Part shown: positions 45,239 to 53,044 of the stretch, one piece after another
How positions within the stretch are numbered: position 1 is the first letter of the stretch
Layout: each line of letters starts with the position of its first letter
Assembly (NCBI RefSeq): GCF_036416795.1
Contig: NZ_CP143867.1
Location: 6,364,481-6,428,480, forward strand
DNA from: Bacteroides sp. MSB163
Lineage (GTDB): Bacteria > Bacteroidota > Bacteroidia > Bacteroidales > Bacteroidaceae
Length of the DNA: 64,000 bases
Reading direction: 5' to 3'
Position numbers and translations under genes: made by a program
Notes under the pieces: generated by a model
What the model was told of the DNA's origin: nothing
Databases searched by the model: none
The model's input: only the letters and a program-made list of their open reading frames with translations

Positions 45239-45277
45239 AGAATTAAAAATTAAATAAGAAGATTAAAGATCGAATGA

Positions 45278-45304
45278 GGGAAAGGAGTTTCCTTTCCCCT
45301 TTTA
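45278..45304 (+). terminator. lysS terminator
   Basis: Stem GGGAAAGGA (45278-45286) / TCCTTTCCC (45290-45298) with a GTT loop, followed by CTTTT. It is nested in AT-rich arms (ATTAAAAATTA ... TAATTTTTAAT), resembling the AT-rich inverted repeat at 10876. Confidence 0.75.
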
Positions 45305-45333
45305 ATTTTTAATTATTAATTATTAATTTCGAT

Positions 45334-46329
45334 ATGAAACTACCCGGAAAGATAGCCATAATGGGCGGAGGAAGCTGGGCTACAGCCATTGCAAAAATGG
45401 TACTTGCTCAGGCTGAGTCGATTAACTGGTATATGCGACGAGATGATCGCATAACCGATTTTAAACGACTGGGCCATAACCCTGCCTACCTGACGGGCGT
45501 CAAATTCGACATGAAGCGCATCAACTTCAGCTCTAATATCAACGATGTAGTAAAAGAGTCTGACACGCTGATATTTGTCACCCCCTCCCCCTATCTCAAA
45601 GCTCACTTGAAGAAGCTGAAAACGCGGATACGGGATAAATTCATCATTACTGCTATAAAAGGAATCGTACCCGATGACAATCTGATTGTATCGGAGTACT
45701 TCACAAAAGAATACGGCGTTCTACCCGAAAATATTGCTGTACTGGCAGGTCCCTGCCATGCGGAAGAAGTAGCCTTGGAACGTCTCTCTTATCTCACCAT
45801 CGCTTGTCCGGACACAGATAAAGCATGTACCATCGCTCGCCGTCTGGCCAGTTCATTTATCAAAACATCCGTCAGCAACGACGTAGCCGGCATAGAATAT
45901 AGTTCTGTGCTGAAAAACGTGTATGCCATTGCCGCCGGTATCTGTAGCGGTCTGAAGTACGGTGATAACTTCCAGGCGGTATTGATATCCAACGCCGTGC
46001 AAGAAATGAACCGTTTCCTGCAAACAGTACATCCGCTGAACAGAAACGTAAATGATTCTGTTTATTTAGGTGATCTGTTGGTGACAGGATATTCCAACTT
46101 CAGCCGTAATCGCACGTTTGGTACAATGATTGGTAAGGGGTATTCTGTAAAAAGCGCGCAAATAGAAATGGAGATGATTGCCGAAGGATATTACGGTACA
46201 AAGTGTATCAAGGAAATCAACAAACATCACCATGTCAATATGCCGATACTGGATGCTGTCTATAACATTCTGTACGAACGCATTTCACCCATGATAGAAA
46301 TCAAGTTGCTGACTGATTCGCTAAGATAA
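45334..46329 (+). CDS. gpsA: Glycerol-3-phosphate dehydrogenase [NAD(P)+]
   Basis: A 331-residue cytosolic enzyme that reduces dihydroxyacetone phosphate to sn-glycerol-3-phosphate for phospholipid synthesis. The NAD(P)-binding Rossmann start reads IAIMGGGSWATAIAKM (GGGSWA for the usual GxGxxG). ITAIKGI carries the catalytic-site lysine, and VLKNVYAIAAGICSGLKYGDN and SNFSRNRTFG match the C-terminal substrate domain. Length is normal. Order lysS-gpsA-pgi on one strand. Confidence 0.95.
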   Translation: MKLPGKIAIMGGGSWATAIAKMVLAQAESINWYMRRDDRITDFKRLGHNPAYLTGVKFDMKRINFSSNINDVVKESDTLIFVTPSPYLKAHLKKLKTRIRDKFIITAIKGIVPDDNLIVSEYFTKEYGVLPENIAVLAGPCHAEEVALERLSYLTIACPDTDKACTIARRLASSFIKTSVSNDVAGIEYSSVLKNVYAIAAGICSGLKYGDNFQAVLISNAVQEMNRFLQTVHPLNRNVNDSVYLGDLLVTGYSNFSRNRTFGTMIGKGYSVKSAQIEMEMIAEGYYGTKCIKEINKHHHVNMPILDAVYNILYERISPMIEIKLLTDSLR

Positions 46330-46487
46330 TCTCTCCCTTAACTCCTTCCGCAAAGAGGAGAATAAAGTCAGAGTTGCGATATAAAGAAAAGAATATTATA
46401 AATAAATCTTATAAACCAAAAGTAACTCAAGCCTACCTTTTCCACAGAGAAGGGGACGGGTAAGAGGCTTTTAAAACCTAGAATATT

Positions 46488-47825
46488 ATGATTAGTTTGA
46501 ACATCGAAAAGACTTTTGGATTTATCTCCAAAGCATCTGTTGCTGCTTACGAAGCTCAGGTAAAAGCTGCGCAGGAAGCATTGGAAAACGGTACCGGAAA
46601 AGGTAATGACTTCCTGGGCTGGTTGCACCTCCCCTCATCTATCAGCCAAGAGCATTTGGCCGACCTAAAAGCTACTGCACAAGTTTTGCGCGACAACTGT
46701 GAGGTAGTGATCGTAGCCGGCATCGGCGGAAGCTACCTCGGCGCACGTGCAGTCATCGAGGCTTTATCAAACAGCTTCACTTGGTTGCAGGAAAAGAAAA
46801 CTGCTCCTGTAATGATCTATGCAGGACACAATATCAGCGAAGATTATTTGTATGAACTGACTGAATTCCTGAAAGACAAAAAATTCGGCGTCATCAATAT
46901 CTCCAAATCCGGAACTACCACCGAAACCGCTCTCGCTTTCCGTCTATTGAAAAAGCAATGTGAAGACCAGCGTGGTAAGGAAATGGCAAAGAAAGTTATC
47001 GTTGCCATCACAGATGCCAAGAAAGGCGCTGCCCGCGTCACTGCTGATAAGGAAGGTTACAAATCATTCATTATCCCCGATAATGTGGGAGGACGCTTCT
47101 CTGTACTGACTCCGGTTGGTTTATTGCCGATAGCGATAGCTGGTTTCGACATCGAGAAATTAGTAACCGGTGCCGCTGACATGGAAAAGGCTTGCGGTGT
47201 GAATGTTCCGTTTGCCGAGAATCTGGCTGCGCAATATGCTGCTACCCGTAACGAGCTGTACAAGAATGGCAAGAAGATCGAAATCCTTGTAAACTTTTGC
47301 CCGAAACTGCACTATGTAAGCGAATGGTGGAAGCAATTGTACGGAGAATCCGAAGGTAAGGAAAACAAAGGTATTTTCCCAGCAGCTGTAGACTTCTCTA
47401 CTGACTTACACTCTATGGGACAATGGATTCAGGAAGGTGAACGTACCATTTTCGAAACCGTAATATCTGTAGAAAACGTAGACCACAAGCTGGAAGTACC
47501 TTCTGACGAAGCAAATCTGGACGGTCTGAACTTCCTCGCAGGTAAGCGCGTGGACGAAGTAAATAAGATGGCTGAACTGGGTACTCAGTTGGCTCACGTA
47601 GATGGTGGTGTGCCCAACATGCGTATTATCATCGAGAAGCTGGACGAATACAATATCGGTCAGTTACTTTACTTCTTTGAAATAGGATGCGGTATCAGCG
47701 GTTATCTGCTGGGCGTAAATCCGTTCAATCAACCGGGTGTAGAAGCATACAAAAAGAATATGTTTGCATTGCTGAACAAACCGGGATATGAAGAAGAGTC
47801 AAAAGCTATTCAGGCAAGACTTTAA
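46488..47825 (+). CDS. pgi: Glucose-6-phosphate isomerase
   Basis: A 445-residue phosphoglucose isomerase of the short bacterial type (the long type is about 550). Sugar-phosphate-binding motifs are visible: VAGIGGSYLGARAVIEAL, INISKSGTTTETALAFR, and the C-terminal GCGISGYLLGVNPFNQPGVEAYK with the catalytic lysine. It interconverts glucose-6-phosphate and fructose-6-phosphate. The 158-bp upstream gap contains TACCTTTT at 46434-46441, one base off the -7 consensus. A strong terminator follows. Confidence 0.97.
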   Translation: MISLNIEKTFGFISKASVAAYEAQVKAAQEALENGTGKGNDFLGWLHLPSSISQEHLADLKATAQVLRDNCEVVIVAGIGGSYLGARAVIEALSNSFTWLQEKKTAPVMIYAGHNISEDYLYELTEFLKDKKFGVINISKSGTTTETALAFRLLKKQCEDQRGKEMAKKVIVAITDAKKGAARVTADKEGYKSFIIPDNVGGRFSVLTPVGLLPIAIAGFDIEKLVTGAADMEKACGVNVPFAENLAAQYAATRNELYKNGKKIEILVNFCPKLHYVSEWWKQLYGESEGKENKGIFPAAVDFSTDLHSMGQWIQEGERTIFETVISVENVDHKLEVPSDEANLDGLNFLAGKRVDEVNKMAELGTQLAHVDGGVPNMRIIIEKLDEYNIGQLLYFFEIGCGISGYLLGVNPFNQPGVEAYKKNMFALLNKPGYEEESKAIQARL

Positions 47826-47851
47826 GAAAGAGTCAGTTAACCATATATAAA

Positions 47852-47892
47852 CGAGGTGTGGATGAGTTTAATCATTCACACCTCGTTTTTTT
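47852..47892 (+). terminator. pgi terminator
   Basis: Stem CGAGGTGTG (47852-47860) / CACACCTCG (47877-47885), extended by GATG/CATT with one wobble, followed by T7. It directly precedes the promoter of the HAD gene. Confidence 0.9.
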
Positions 47893-47896
47893 ATTG

Positions 47897-47904
47897 TATC
47901 TTTG
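47897..47904 (+). promoter_or_regulatory. -7 element of the HAD gene
   Basis: TATCTTTG, a match to TAnnTTTG. It lies within the longest open frame (from 47858), which also contains the pgi terminator, so the true ATG is at 47927. Confidence 0.68.
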
Positions 47905-47926
47905 CAACCATAAAACAATAGGTATT

Positions 47927-48655
47927 ATGTTTCAAGAAGCTATTTCCCGCTATCTTCAGTCCAGCGGGTACTCAAAAATTCAATTGAAATCCGTTCTTTT
48001 CGATATGGACGGCGTATTATTCAATTCCATGCCTTACCATGCCGATGCCTGGCATAAGGTAATGGAACGCCATGGATTGCACTTGAGCCGTGAAGAAGCT
48101 TACCTGCATGAAGGACGAACCGGAGCTGCTACTATCAATATCGTCTATCAACGGCAATACGGAAAAGATGCCACTCCCGAAATGATACAGAGCATTTATG
48201 CAGAAAAGAGTGCAGAATTCAACAGTAACCCCGAACCGGAACGCATGCCCGGTGCATGGGAAGTACTGCAGAAAATAAAATCGGATGGACTGATACCGAT
48301 GGTGGTCACCGGTTCCGGACAACACTCATTATTAGACCGTCTGTCGCATAACTTCCCCGGTATGTTCCGTCGCGAACTAATGGTGACTGCCTTCGATGTG
48401 AAATATGGGAAACCACACCCGGAACCTTACCTGATGGCTTTACAAAAAGGAGGATTAGCCCCCAATGAAGCTATCGTAGTAGAAAATGCGCCTATGGGCG
48501 TACAAGCTGGTGCAGCAGCAGGTATATTTACAGTAGCTGTCAACACAGGTCCCATCGACGGACAGCTCTTACTGGATGCCGGAGCAAATGTATTATTCCC
48601 GTCTATGCAGGATTTTTGCGACAATTGGGAGAACTTACGTAAAGCGTTCGAATAA
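47927..48655 (+). CDS. HAD-superfamily hydrolase, beta-phosphoglucomutase-like
   Basis: 242 residues from the ATG at 47927 (MFQEAISRYLQSSGY); the frame upstream spans the pgi terminator and the promoter, so it is not coding. HAD motif I is VLFDMDGVLFNS, motif II is VVTGSG, motif III lysine is in FDVKYGKPHPEPY and motif IV is VVENAPMGVQAG. It belongs to the beta-phosphoglucomutase/2-deoxyglucose-6-phosphatase subgroup and probably dephosphorylates a small phosphosugar. Placement after pgi fits this, but the substrate is not determined. The terminator overlaps its stop codon. Confidence 0.88.
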   Translation: MFQEAISRYLQSSGYSKIQLKSVLFDMDGVLFNSMPYHADAWHKVMERHGLHLSREEAYLHEGRTGAATINIVYQRQYGKDATPEMIQSIYAEKSAEFNSNPEPERMPGAWEVLQKIKSDGLIPMVVTGSGQHSLLDRLSHNFPGMFRRELMVTAFDVKYGKPHPEPYLMALQKGGLAPNEAIVVENAPMGVQAGAAAGIFTVAVNTGPIDGQLLLDAGANVLFPSMQDFCDNWENLRKAFE

Positions 48656-48676
48656 AGAAATCGGACGCTTTTTTAT
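48642..48676 (+). terminator. Terminator overlapping the HAD stop codon
   Basis: Stem AAGCGTTCGA (48642-48651) / TCGGACGCTT (48661-48670), one wobble pair, then TTTTATTT. The left arm lies in the last codons of the gene, and the stop codon is at the stem-loop junction. The A-rich other side may serve the convergent XRE gene. Confidence 0.75.
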
Positions 48677-48695
48677 TTATGGAAAAGAAAATATT

Positions 48696-49040
48696 TTATC
48701 TTAATAGTTCACTGATCTTTTTCCTTAAATTTAACTTTATTATTTCATCAGGTTTTAACTCAAGCTCTATCAAAATCTTGGCAGTAGAGAGTTTATAAGC
48801 TTCATTTCCCCTATCATAATTCATCTGTTCTTTATCGATAGAATAGAGCAGGGCAAAATCATAATCCAAAGCTTTTGAAACATTATATAAAGTATCCGTA
48901 TCAATACTTTTTCGTGTCAACATATAGTCAACACTCTGAGGCTTAACTTGCAGTCTTCTTGCAAGTTCAGCCTTTGTCACCAGTTTTTCAACCATGACAT
49001 TTTTTATAACTTCACCGATGTATATAGTAGTCTTTTCCAT
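48696..49040 (-). CDS. XRE-like helix-turn-helix DNA-binding protein
   Basis: A 114-residue protein with an N-terminal HTH of the phage-repressor (XRE) type: VEKLVTKAELARRLQVKPQSVDYMLTRKSIDTDTLYNVSKALD, about residues 17-59. The C-terminal 50 residues are charged and may dimerise. No partner toxin is adjacent on the same strand. It is divergent from the 49198 gene, 157 bp away, so it may regulate itself and that gene. Codon use is AT-richer than the housekeeping neighbours. It reads as an accessory gene. Confidence 0.8.
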   Translation of the reverse strand: MEKTTIYIGEVIKNVMVEKLVTKAELARRLQVKPQSVDYMLTRKSIDTDTLYNVSKALDYDFALLYSIDKEQMNYDRGNEAYKLSTAKILIELELKPDEIIKLNLRKKISELLR

Positions 49041-49152
49041 TTCTATGAAGGTACGATTTATTATCCAAACCTAGAGGAAGTGAAATAAAAATTTATCTGT
49101 CCTGTAATACCTATTTATTCACAATTCGCTTGTTTTATCAAATAAATTGTGA

Positions 49153-49160
49153 TACTTTTG
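49153..49160 (+). promoter_or_regulatory. -7 element of the 49198 small gene
   Basis: TACTTTTG matches TAnnTTTG, 37 bp before the ATG; TTGT at 49130-49133 is a partial -33 match at the right spacing. It supports real transcription of the small gene. Confidence 0.6.
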
Positions 49161-49197
49161 TCGCAGAATGATATAAACAATAAATAATCAAATTACC

Positions 49198-49449
49198 ATG
49201 ACTCTACTGATTCTTATTCTGATAGCGATTCCTGTTTGTATCTTGACAATTCTATTATGGATATACAATGATTATAAAAAGTACAAAAGACAGAATTGCT
49301 TCTTAATTTTATTGTTTTTGGTTTTACCTGCCACAATACAAGCTCAATACACAGACAAAAATTGCTGTGTAAACTCTAAATGGCATGAAAATCCCAAAGA
49401 AATATTAGAGCATACGACTGGAAGTTTCACTACTTCCCATGGTTGTTGA
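49198..49449 (+). CDS. Small membrane protein of unknown function
   Basis: An 83-residue frame with a strong N-terminal membrane helix (LLILILIAIPVCILTILLWIY), a short basic loop (NDYKKYKRQ), a second hydrophobic segment that looks like a signal sequence (FLILLFLVLPATIQAQ), and a Cys-containing hydrophilic tail. The family is not recognised. A promoter precedes it and a truncated UpxY-like gene follows, so it may be a decayed remnant rather than a functional protein. Confidence 0.5.
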   Translation: MTLLILILIAIPVCILTILLWIYNDYKKYKRQNCFLILLFLVLPATIQAQYTDKNCCVNSKWHENPKEILEHTTGSFTTSHGC

Positions 49450-49508
49450 CAATAAACCACAATTCTTCAATACCTTCAATTTTATCATTACGCCAATCAA
49501 AATCGATT

Positions 49509-49796
49509 ATGATACTCCAAGACATTAAAAGCCGTCTTAACGAAACGCGAAACTGGTACATTGTACTGACATTGCCCCGAAAAGAAAGAAAAACCAAAGA
49601 AACTTTGGAAAATAAAGGCATGATAACTTATCTCCCTACCATTTACGTAAAACGCAGATGGAAAGAACAAGTAAAAGAAATACAGATTCCCGCTGTAAAC
49701 AGATGCGTATTTATTTACGCTACCGGTACAGAGCTAGAGGGATTAAAAGGAACATATTCTACTCTTCCGATAGAAATGACGGAAGTAGGACATTAG
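49509..49796 (+). pseudogene. Truncated UpxY/NusG-like antiterminator (NGN domain only)
   Basis: 95 residues from the ATG at 49509. The NusG N-terminal fold is visible (NWYIVLTLPRKERKTKETL; YLPTIYVKRRWKEQ; VNRCVFIYATG), as in UpxY proteins that head capsular polysaccharide loci in Bacteroides. It stops after IEMTEVGH, far short of the usual 170-190 residues, with no KOW part and no continuation in another frame before the tRNA. No capsule genes follow. It is probably a remnant; a free NGN domain with regulatory activity cannot be excluded. Confidence 0.65.
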
Positions 49797-49820
49797 AGTT
49801 GACTTTACAACTGGAAAGGA

Positions 49821-49855
49821 AAAAAGGGGGACACCGTGATGGTATCCCCCTTTTT
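49821..49855 (-). terminator. Terminator of the tRNA-Arg gene (bidirectional)
   Basis: Symmetric AAAAAGGGGG (49821-49830) and CCCCCTTTTT (49846-49855), with ACACC/GGTAT pairing inside except for one mismatch. T5 follows on either strand, so it can end both the tRNA transcript (minus) and the islet transcript (plus). Confidence 0.85.
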
Positions 49856-49861
49856 GCTGTG

Positions 49862-49934
49862 TGACCCCGGTGCGATTCAAACGCACGACCTTCAGAACCG
49901 GAATCTGACGCTCTATTCACTAAGCTACGGAGCC
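49862..49934 (-). tRNA. tRNA-Arg, anticodon CCG
   Basis: Folded by hand from the minus strand: acceptor GGCTCCG / CGGGGTC (two wobbles), D-arm GCTT...GAGC, anticodon stem TCAGA / TCTGA with loop TTCCGGT (anticodon CCG, reads CGG), variable AGGTC, T-arm GTGCG-TTTGAAT-CGCAC, discriminator A. CCA is not fully encoded (only CA follows). Confidence 0.93.
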
Positions 49935-50105
49935 TTAAATGCGGGGACAAAAGTATAAAAAAATCGGGCATATTCCTAATGATTTGTCTTTTTTTACAGT
50001 AAAAGCCTATAAATAAGAATATTATTTTGAGAGCCACAACTGGTTAATAAGAAACAAATTGCTCATAAAATTAGCCAAACACGATGCAAATATAAATATT
50101 ATACC

Positions 50106-50113
50106 TATATTTG
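50106..50113 (+). promoter_or_regulatory. asnA -7 element
   Basis: TATATTTG matches TAnnTTTG, 25 bp before the asnA ATG. Confidence 0.6.
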
Positions 50114-50138
50114 CCGGACAAAAACATAGTACACACTT

Positions 50139-51176
50139 ATGAGTTATTTGATAAAACCAAAGGGTTATAAACCCTTATTGGACTTAAAACAAACAGAATT
50201 AGGAATCAAACAGATTAAAGAGTTCTTCCAATTGAACCTTTCATCGGAATTACGTTTGCGCCGCGTCACAGCCCCGCTTTTCGTATTGAAAGGTATGGGT
50301 ATTAATGACGATTTGAATGGCGTAGAACGTGCCGTATCATTCCCTATCAAAGACTTGGGAGATGCACAAGCCGAAGTAGTACATTCTCTTGCCAAATGGA
50401 AGCGATTGACATTGGCAGACTATAATATTGAATCCGGATATGGTATTTACACGGACATGAATGCCATACGCTCAGACGAAGAGTTGGGAAATCTTCATTC
50501 TCTCTATGTAGACCAATGGGACTGGGAACGTGTCATCACCACCGAAGACCGGAACGTGAACTTCCTGAAAGAAATTGTGACTCGTATTTATGCAGCCATG
50601 ATACGTACAGAATATATGGTGTATGAAATGTACCCTCAGATTAAGCCTTGTCTGCCTCAGAAGTTACATTTCATTCATGCGGAAGAGTTACGTCAACTTT
50701 ATCCGGATCTGGAACCCAAATGCCGCGAACATGCCATTACGAAAAAATATGGTGCTGTATTCATTATCGGTATTGGCTGCAAACTAAGCGATGGAGAGAA
50801 ACACGACGGACGTGCCCCGGACTATGATGACTATACCACAGAAGGATTGAATGGTCTTCCGGGCTTGAATGGTGACCTTTTATTATGGGATAATGTATTG
50901 CAGCGCAGCATTGAGCTATCATCCATGGGTATCCGTGTAGATAAGGAAGCCCTGCAACGCCAGTTGAAACAAGAGGGAGAAGAAAAACGACTGGAACTCT
51001 ATTTTCATAAACGCCTGATGAATGACACATTACCCCTTTCTATAGGTGGTGGTATCGGTCAATCACGTCTTTGTATGTTCTATTTAAGAAAAGCTCATAT
51101 CGGCGAAATTCAAGCCAGTATCTGGCCGGAAGATATGCGTGAAGAGTGTAAGGAACACAATATTTACTTGATTTAA
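50139..51176 (+). CDS. asnA: Aspartate--ammonia ligase (asparagine synthetase A)
   Basis: A 345-residue cytosolic enzyme making asparagine from aspartate, ammonia and ATP. The fold is class II aminoacyl-tRNA-synthetase-like. AsnA landmarks include LRLRRVTAPLFV, GINDDLNGVERAVSFP, HSLAKWKRLTLADY, YVDQWDWERVI and the C-terminal GGGIGQSRLCMFYL. Length is normal (about 330-345). The natural terminator of this gene now lies 1.7 kb downstream because an insertion sequence has entered directly after its stop codon. Confidence 0.97.
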   Translation: MSYLIKPKGYKPLLDLKQTELGIKQIKEFFQLNLSSELRLRRVTAPLFVLKGMGINDDLNGVERAVSFPIKDLGDAQAEVVHSLAKWKRLTLADYNIESGYGIYTDMNAIRSDEELGNLHSLYVDQWDWERVITTEDRNVNFLKEIVTRIYAAMIRTEYMVYEMYPQIKPCLPQKLHFIHAEELRQLYPDLEPKCREHAITKKYGAVFIIGIGCKLSDGEKHDGRAPDYDDYTTEGLNGLPGLNGDLLLWDNVLQRSIELSSMGIRVDKEALQRQLKQEGEEKRLELYFHKRLMNDTLPLSIGGGIGQSRLCMFYLRKAHIGEIQASIWPEDMREECKEHNIYLI

Positions 51177-51416
51177 TACCCAGATACATATAGGGATATT
51201 CAGTAAATGTCCCTCTTTCTTATAAATTAAGAGAACAGTTTTACTTTACGTGAGCTTTTCTCTTAATTTTTTTGTGTAAAGTCTCAAGTCTTCTATCTTT
51301 TTAATAGAATATTATTTACATATTCTTATTTTTTCTTCCCAACGGTACATTATGTATATGTCTTTTTAGGGGAAGTTAAAACCCTCTCCTCTTTTCTTCT
51401 TCTTCTTTTAGTCTGA

Positions 51417-52775
51417 TTATGCAGCCGTTCTTTTTTTCTTTTCGACCTTTTCTATCATAGATACCGCATTGGCCGTATGTATTCCAAAGAAAATCCAAAG
51501 TATTTCCGTTTTCCTGTTTCTGGCTTTTATTCTGGCCAGTGAGTAATGTTGTTTCTGTGTTCCAAAACTTCCTTCCAGACGGGTAGCCCTCTCACGGCTG
51601 AGTTCCGACCGTAAGATTTTCCGAAGTGGCTCATCTTTGGCAGCTCTTCCCTTACGCTTAAAGGAAGTACTTATATGATATTTAGTACAAAATTTCCGGT
51701 TGGCATTATTAGCATAGATTGAATCCGCTGCAAGCGCCTTAACCCTGACCTTGGTCAGTTGTTGTTGCAAATGAATACAGTCTTTCAAACGTACTCCTTC
51801 GTTAAAAGCCTTAAAGGAGATATGCTCTATGAAGGAGATTCCATCTATCTGTATATTGTTGACCTTGGCTCCGAACTCAACGGATTTGGTTTCCTTGCCT
51901 CTGATAATGGGGCGAAGGTAATGCCGGTCGATACTCACGATACGGTTGGACACTTTTTTGCCTGCAAATAAATTCTTCCCTTGCTCAAGGACCGTCTGTA
52001 TGACCGAGAAACGTCTTTGGTAATCAGAGGATAGTGTAAGCCTGTGCCTGTAGGATGAATGAAGATGCTCCAGCTGGTCCAGTAACTTTTCCAATAACTG
52101 AAGTAGCCTGCGTTTAATCATACGGGTCTGTGATTTCCTGCGTTTACGCAGTTTACTGTAAGCAAGGTAGGCACGGCTTACATCAAGATACTTGTTACGG
52201 GGACGTTGTATGTGCAATGTACGGCAATGTTTGCACAGATGGCGATGAAGCCATACAATACCTTCCCATAAGAGTTTGACATCAGTAGGAAAGCGCAAAT
52301 GACTTTCATAACAGGTGGCATCGGTCATACAGACATGAAGGTTCTCAAGATAAGGTTTCCAATGCTCAGCCAGAATAAGCTGGAGGGACTCAATATCAAG
52401 GCGGTCCGCTAGTTCCTGACGAATCGCACTGACGATTTTAGGATTGGTCAGTGGATGAAGAGGATCAATCTGAACACCACAAAATAACTGGTAATGAATA
52501 TTACCGTTTAAATGCTCAATCAGTTGTGCATCGGAAAAGTTGGTATAGGACTTCAGGACCATCAAGGCTATTTTACCTTCGGGAGAAAAATAACTTTTAC
52601 GACCCAAAGCAGAGGACTTCAAATGCATTTGTCGGGCCAGTTCCGAGAAAGGAAACAGGGCATGGAGGCGACCTAATTCGCTCGTTGCAAAACTTTGACG
52701 ATATTTTTTTAGCATATCGAACTCGGTAAAACCTAAACAAGGTTCGATTTCGGATATTTTTTGTATCTTTACCAT
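51417..52775 (-). CDS. DDE transposase (DUF772-type N-terminus)
   Basis: 452 residues, uninterrupted. The N-terminal part (about residues 25-135) matches the DUF772 transposase domain (FSELARQMHLKSS; FSPEGKIALMVLKSYTNFSDAQLIEHLNGNIHYQLFCG). The DDE-type core has TDATCYESHLRFPTDVKLLWEG (first Asp), RVKALAADSIYANNANRKFC (second Asp) and ERATRLEGSFGTQKQHYSL (Glu). The C-terminus is Lys-rich. This organisation is that of IS1182-like elements. A hairpin upstream on the same strand shields it from outside transcription. Confidence 0.92.
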   Translation of the reverse strand: MVKIQKISEIEPCLGFTEFDMLKKYRQSFATSELGRLHALFPFSELARQMHLKSSALGRKSYFSPEGKIALMVLKSYTNFSDAQLIEHLNGNIHYQLFCGVQIDPLHPLTNPKIVSAIRQELADRLDIESLQLILAEHWKPYLENLHVCMTDATCYESHLRFPTDVKLLWEGIVWLHRHLCKHCRTLHIQRPRNKYLDVSRAYLAYSKLRKRRKSQTRMIKRRLLQLLEKLLDQLEHLHSSYRHRLTLSSDYQRRFSVIQTVLEQGKNLFAGKKVSNRIVSIDRHYLRPIIRGKETKSVEFGAKVNNIQIDGISFIEHISFKAFNEGVRLKDCIHLQQQLTKVRVKALAADSIYANNANRKFCTKYHISTSFKRKGRAAKDEPLRKILRSELSRERATRLEGSFGTQKQHYSLARIKARNRKTEILWIFFGIHTANAVSMIEKVEKKKRTAA

Positions 52776-52848
52776 GTGTTTTTAGTTTAGATTACCCCCG
52801 TTTTGGCCGTCAAACCGTTTTTTGGGGGGAATGCTTAAAGATACAAAA

Positions 52849-52881
52849 AAGGCAACTAACTCGCAATGAATTAGTTGCCTT
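52849..52881 (-). terminator. Insulating terminator at the IS right end
   Basis: Perfect 11-bp stem AAGGCAACTAA (52849-52859) / TTAGTTGCCTT (52871-52881). Read on the minus strand it is followed by TTTTTTG, so it would stop external transcription before the transposase gene. Confidence 0.75.
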
Positions 52882-52912
52882 AAATTTTATTATTTTACGA
52901 ATATCCCCATAT

Positions 52913-52948
52913 AGAAAAGGCAGAGATTTTATGATTTCTGTCTTTTCT
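52913..52948 (+). terminator. Displaced asnA terminator
   Basis: A 14-bp stem AGAAAAGGCAGAGA (52913-52926) / TTTCTGTCTTTTCT (52935-52948), with G-U pairs only as deviations and an 8-base loop. It lies just outside the IS and, without the IS, would begin about 10 bp after the asnA stop. Confidence 0.65.
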
Positions 52949-53044
52949 GTTTATACTCTGTTCGAAGAAATAAAAAGAATGCTCTATTACAGGAATCAGA
53001 TTAAAATTGTATCTTAGCATCCGAAACTTTTAACACACAAAATT

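Larger units (their letters stand above)
51193..52907 (-). mobile_element. Insertion sequence, 1715 bp, flanked by CATATA target duplication
   Basis: Ends are defined by inverted repeats GGGATATTC(A)GTAAA (51193 onward, left) and GGGATATTCGTAAA (reverse complement ending at 52907, right). Direct repeats CATATA flank it at 51187-51192 and 52908-52913, which I read as a 6-bp target duplication. Inside is one intact transposase gene on the minus strand. Intact ends and frame suggest recent insertion. The family is probably IS1182/ISNCY-like by transposase architecture; this is not verified. Confidence 0.85.

Noticed and set aside
49658..49864. 68-codon frame overlapping the upxY remnant and terminator
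   Set aside because: Out of frame with the NGN sequence and runs through the tRNA terminator.
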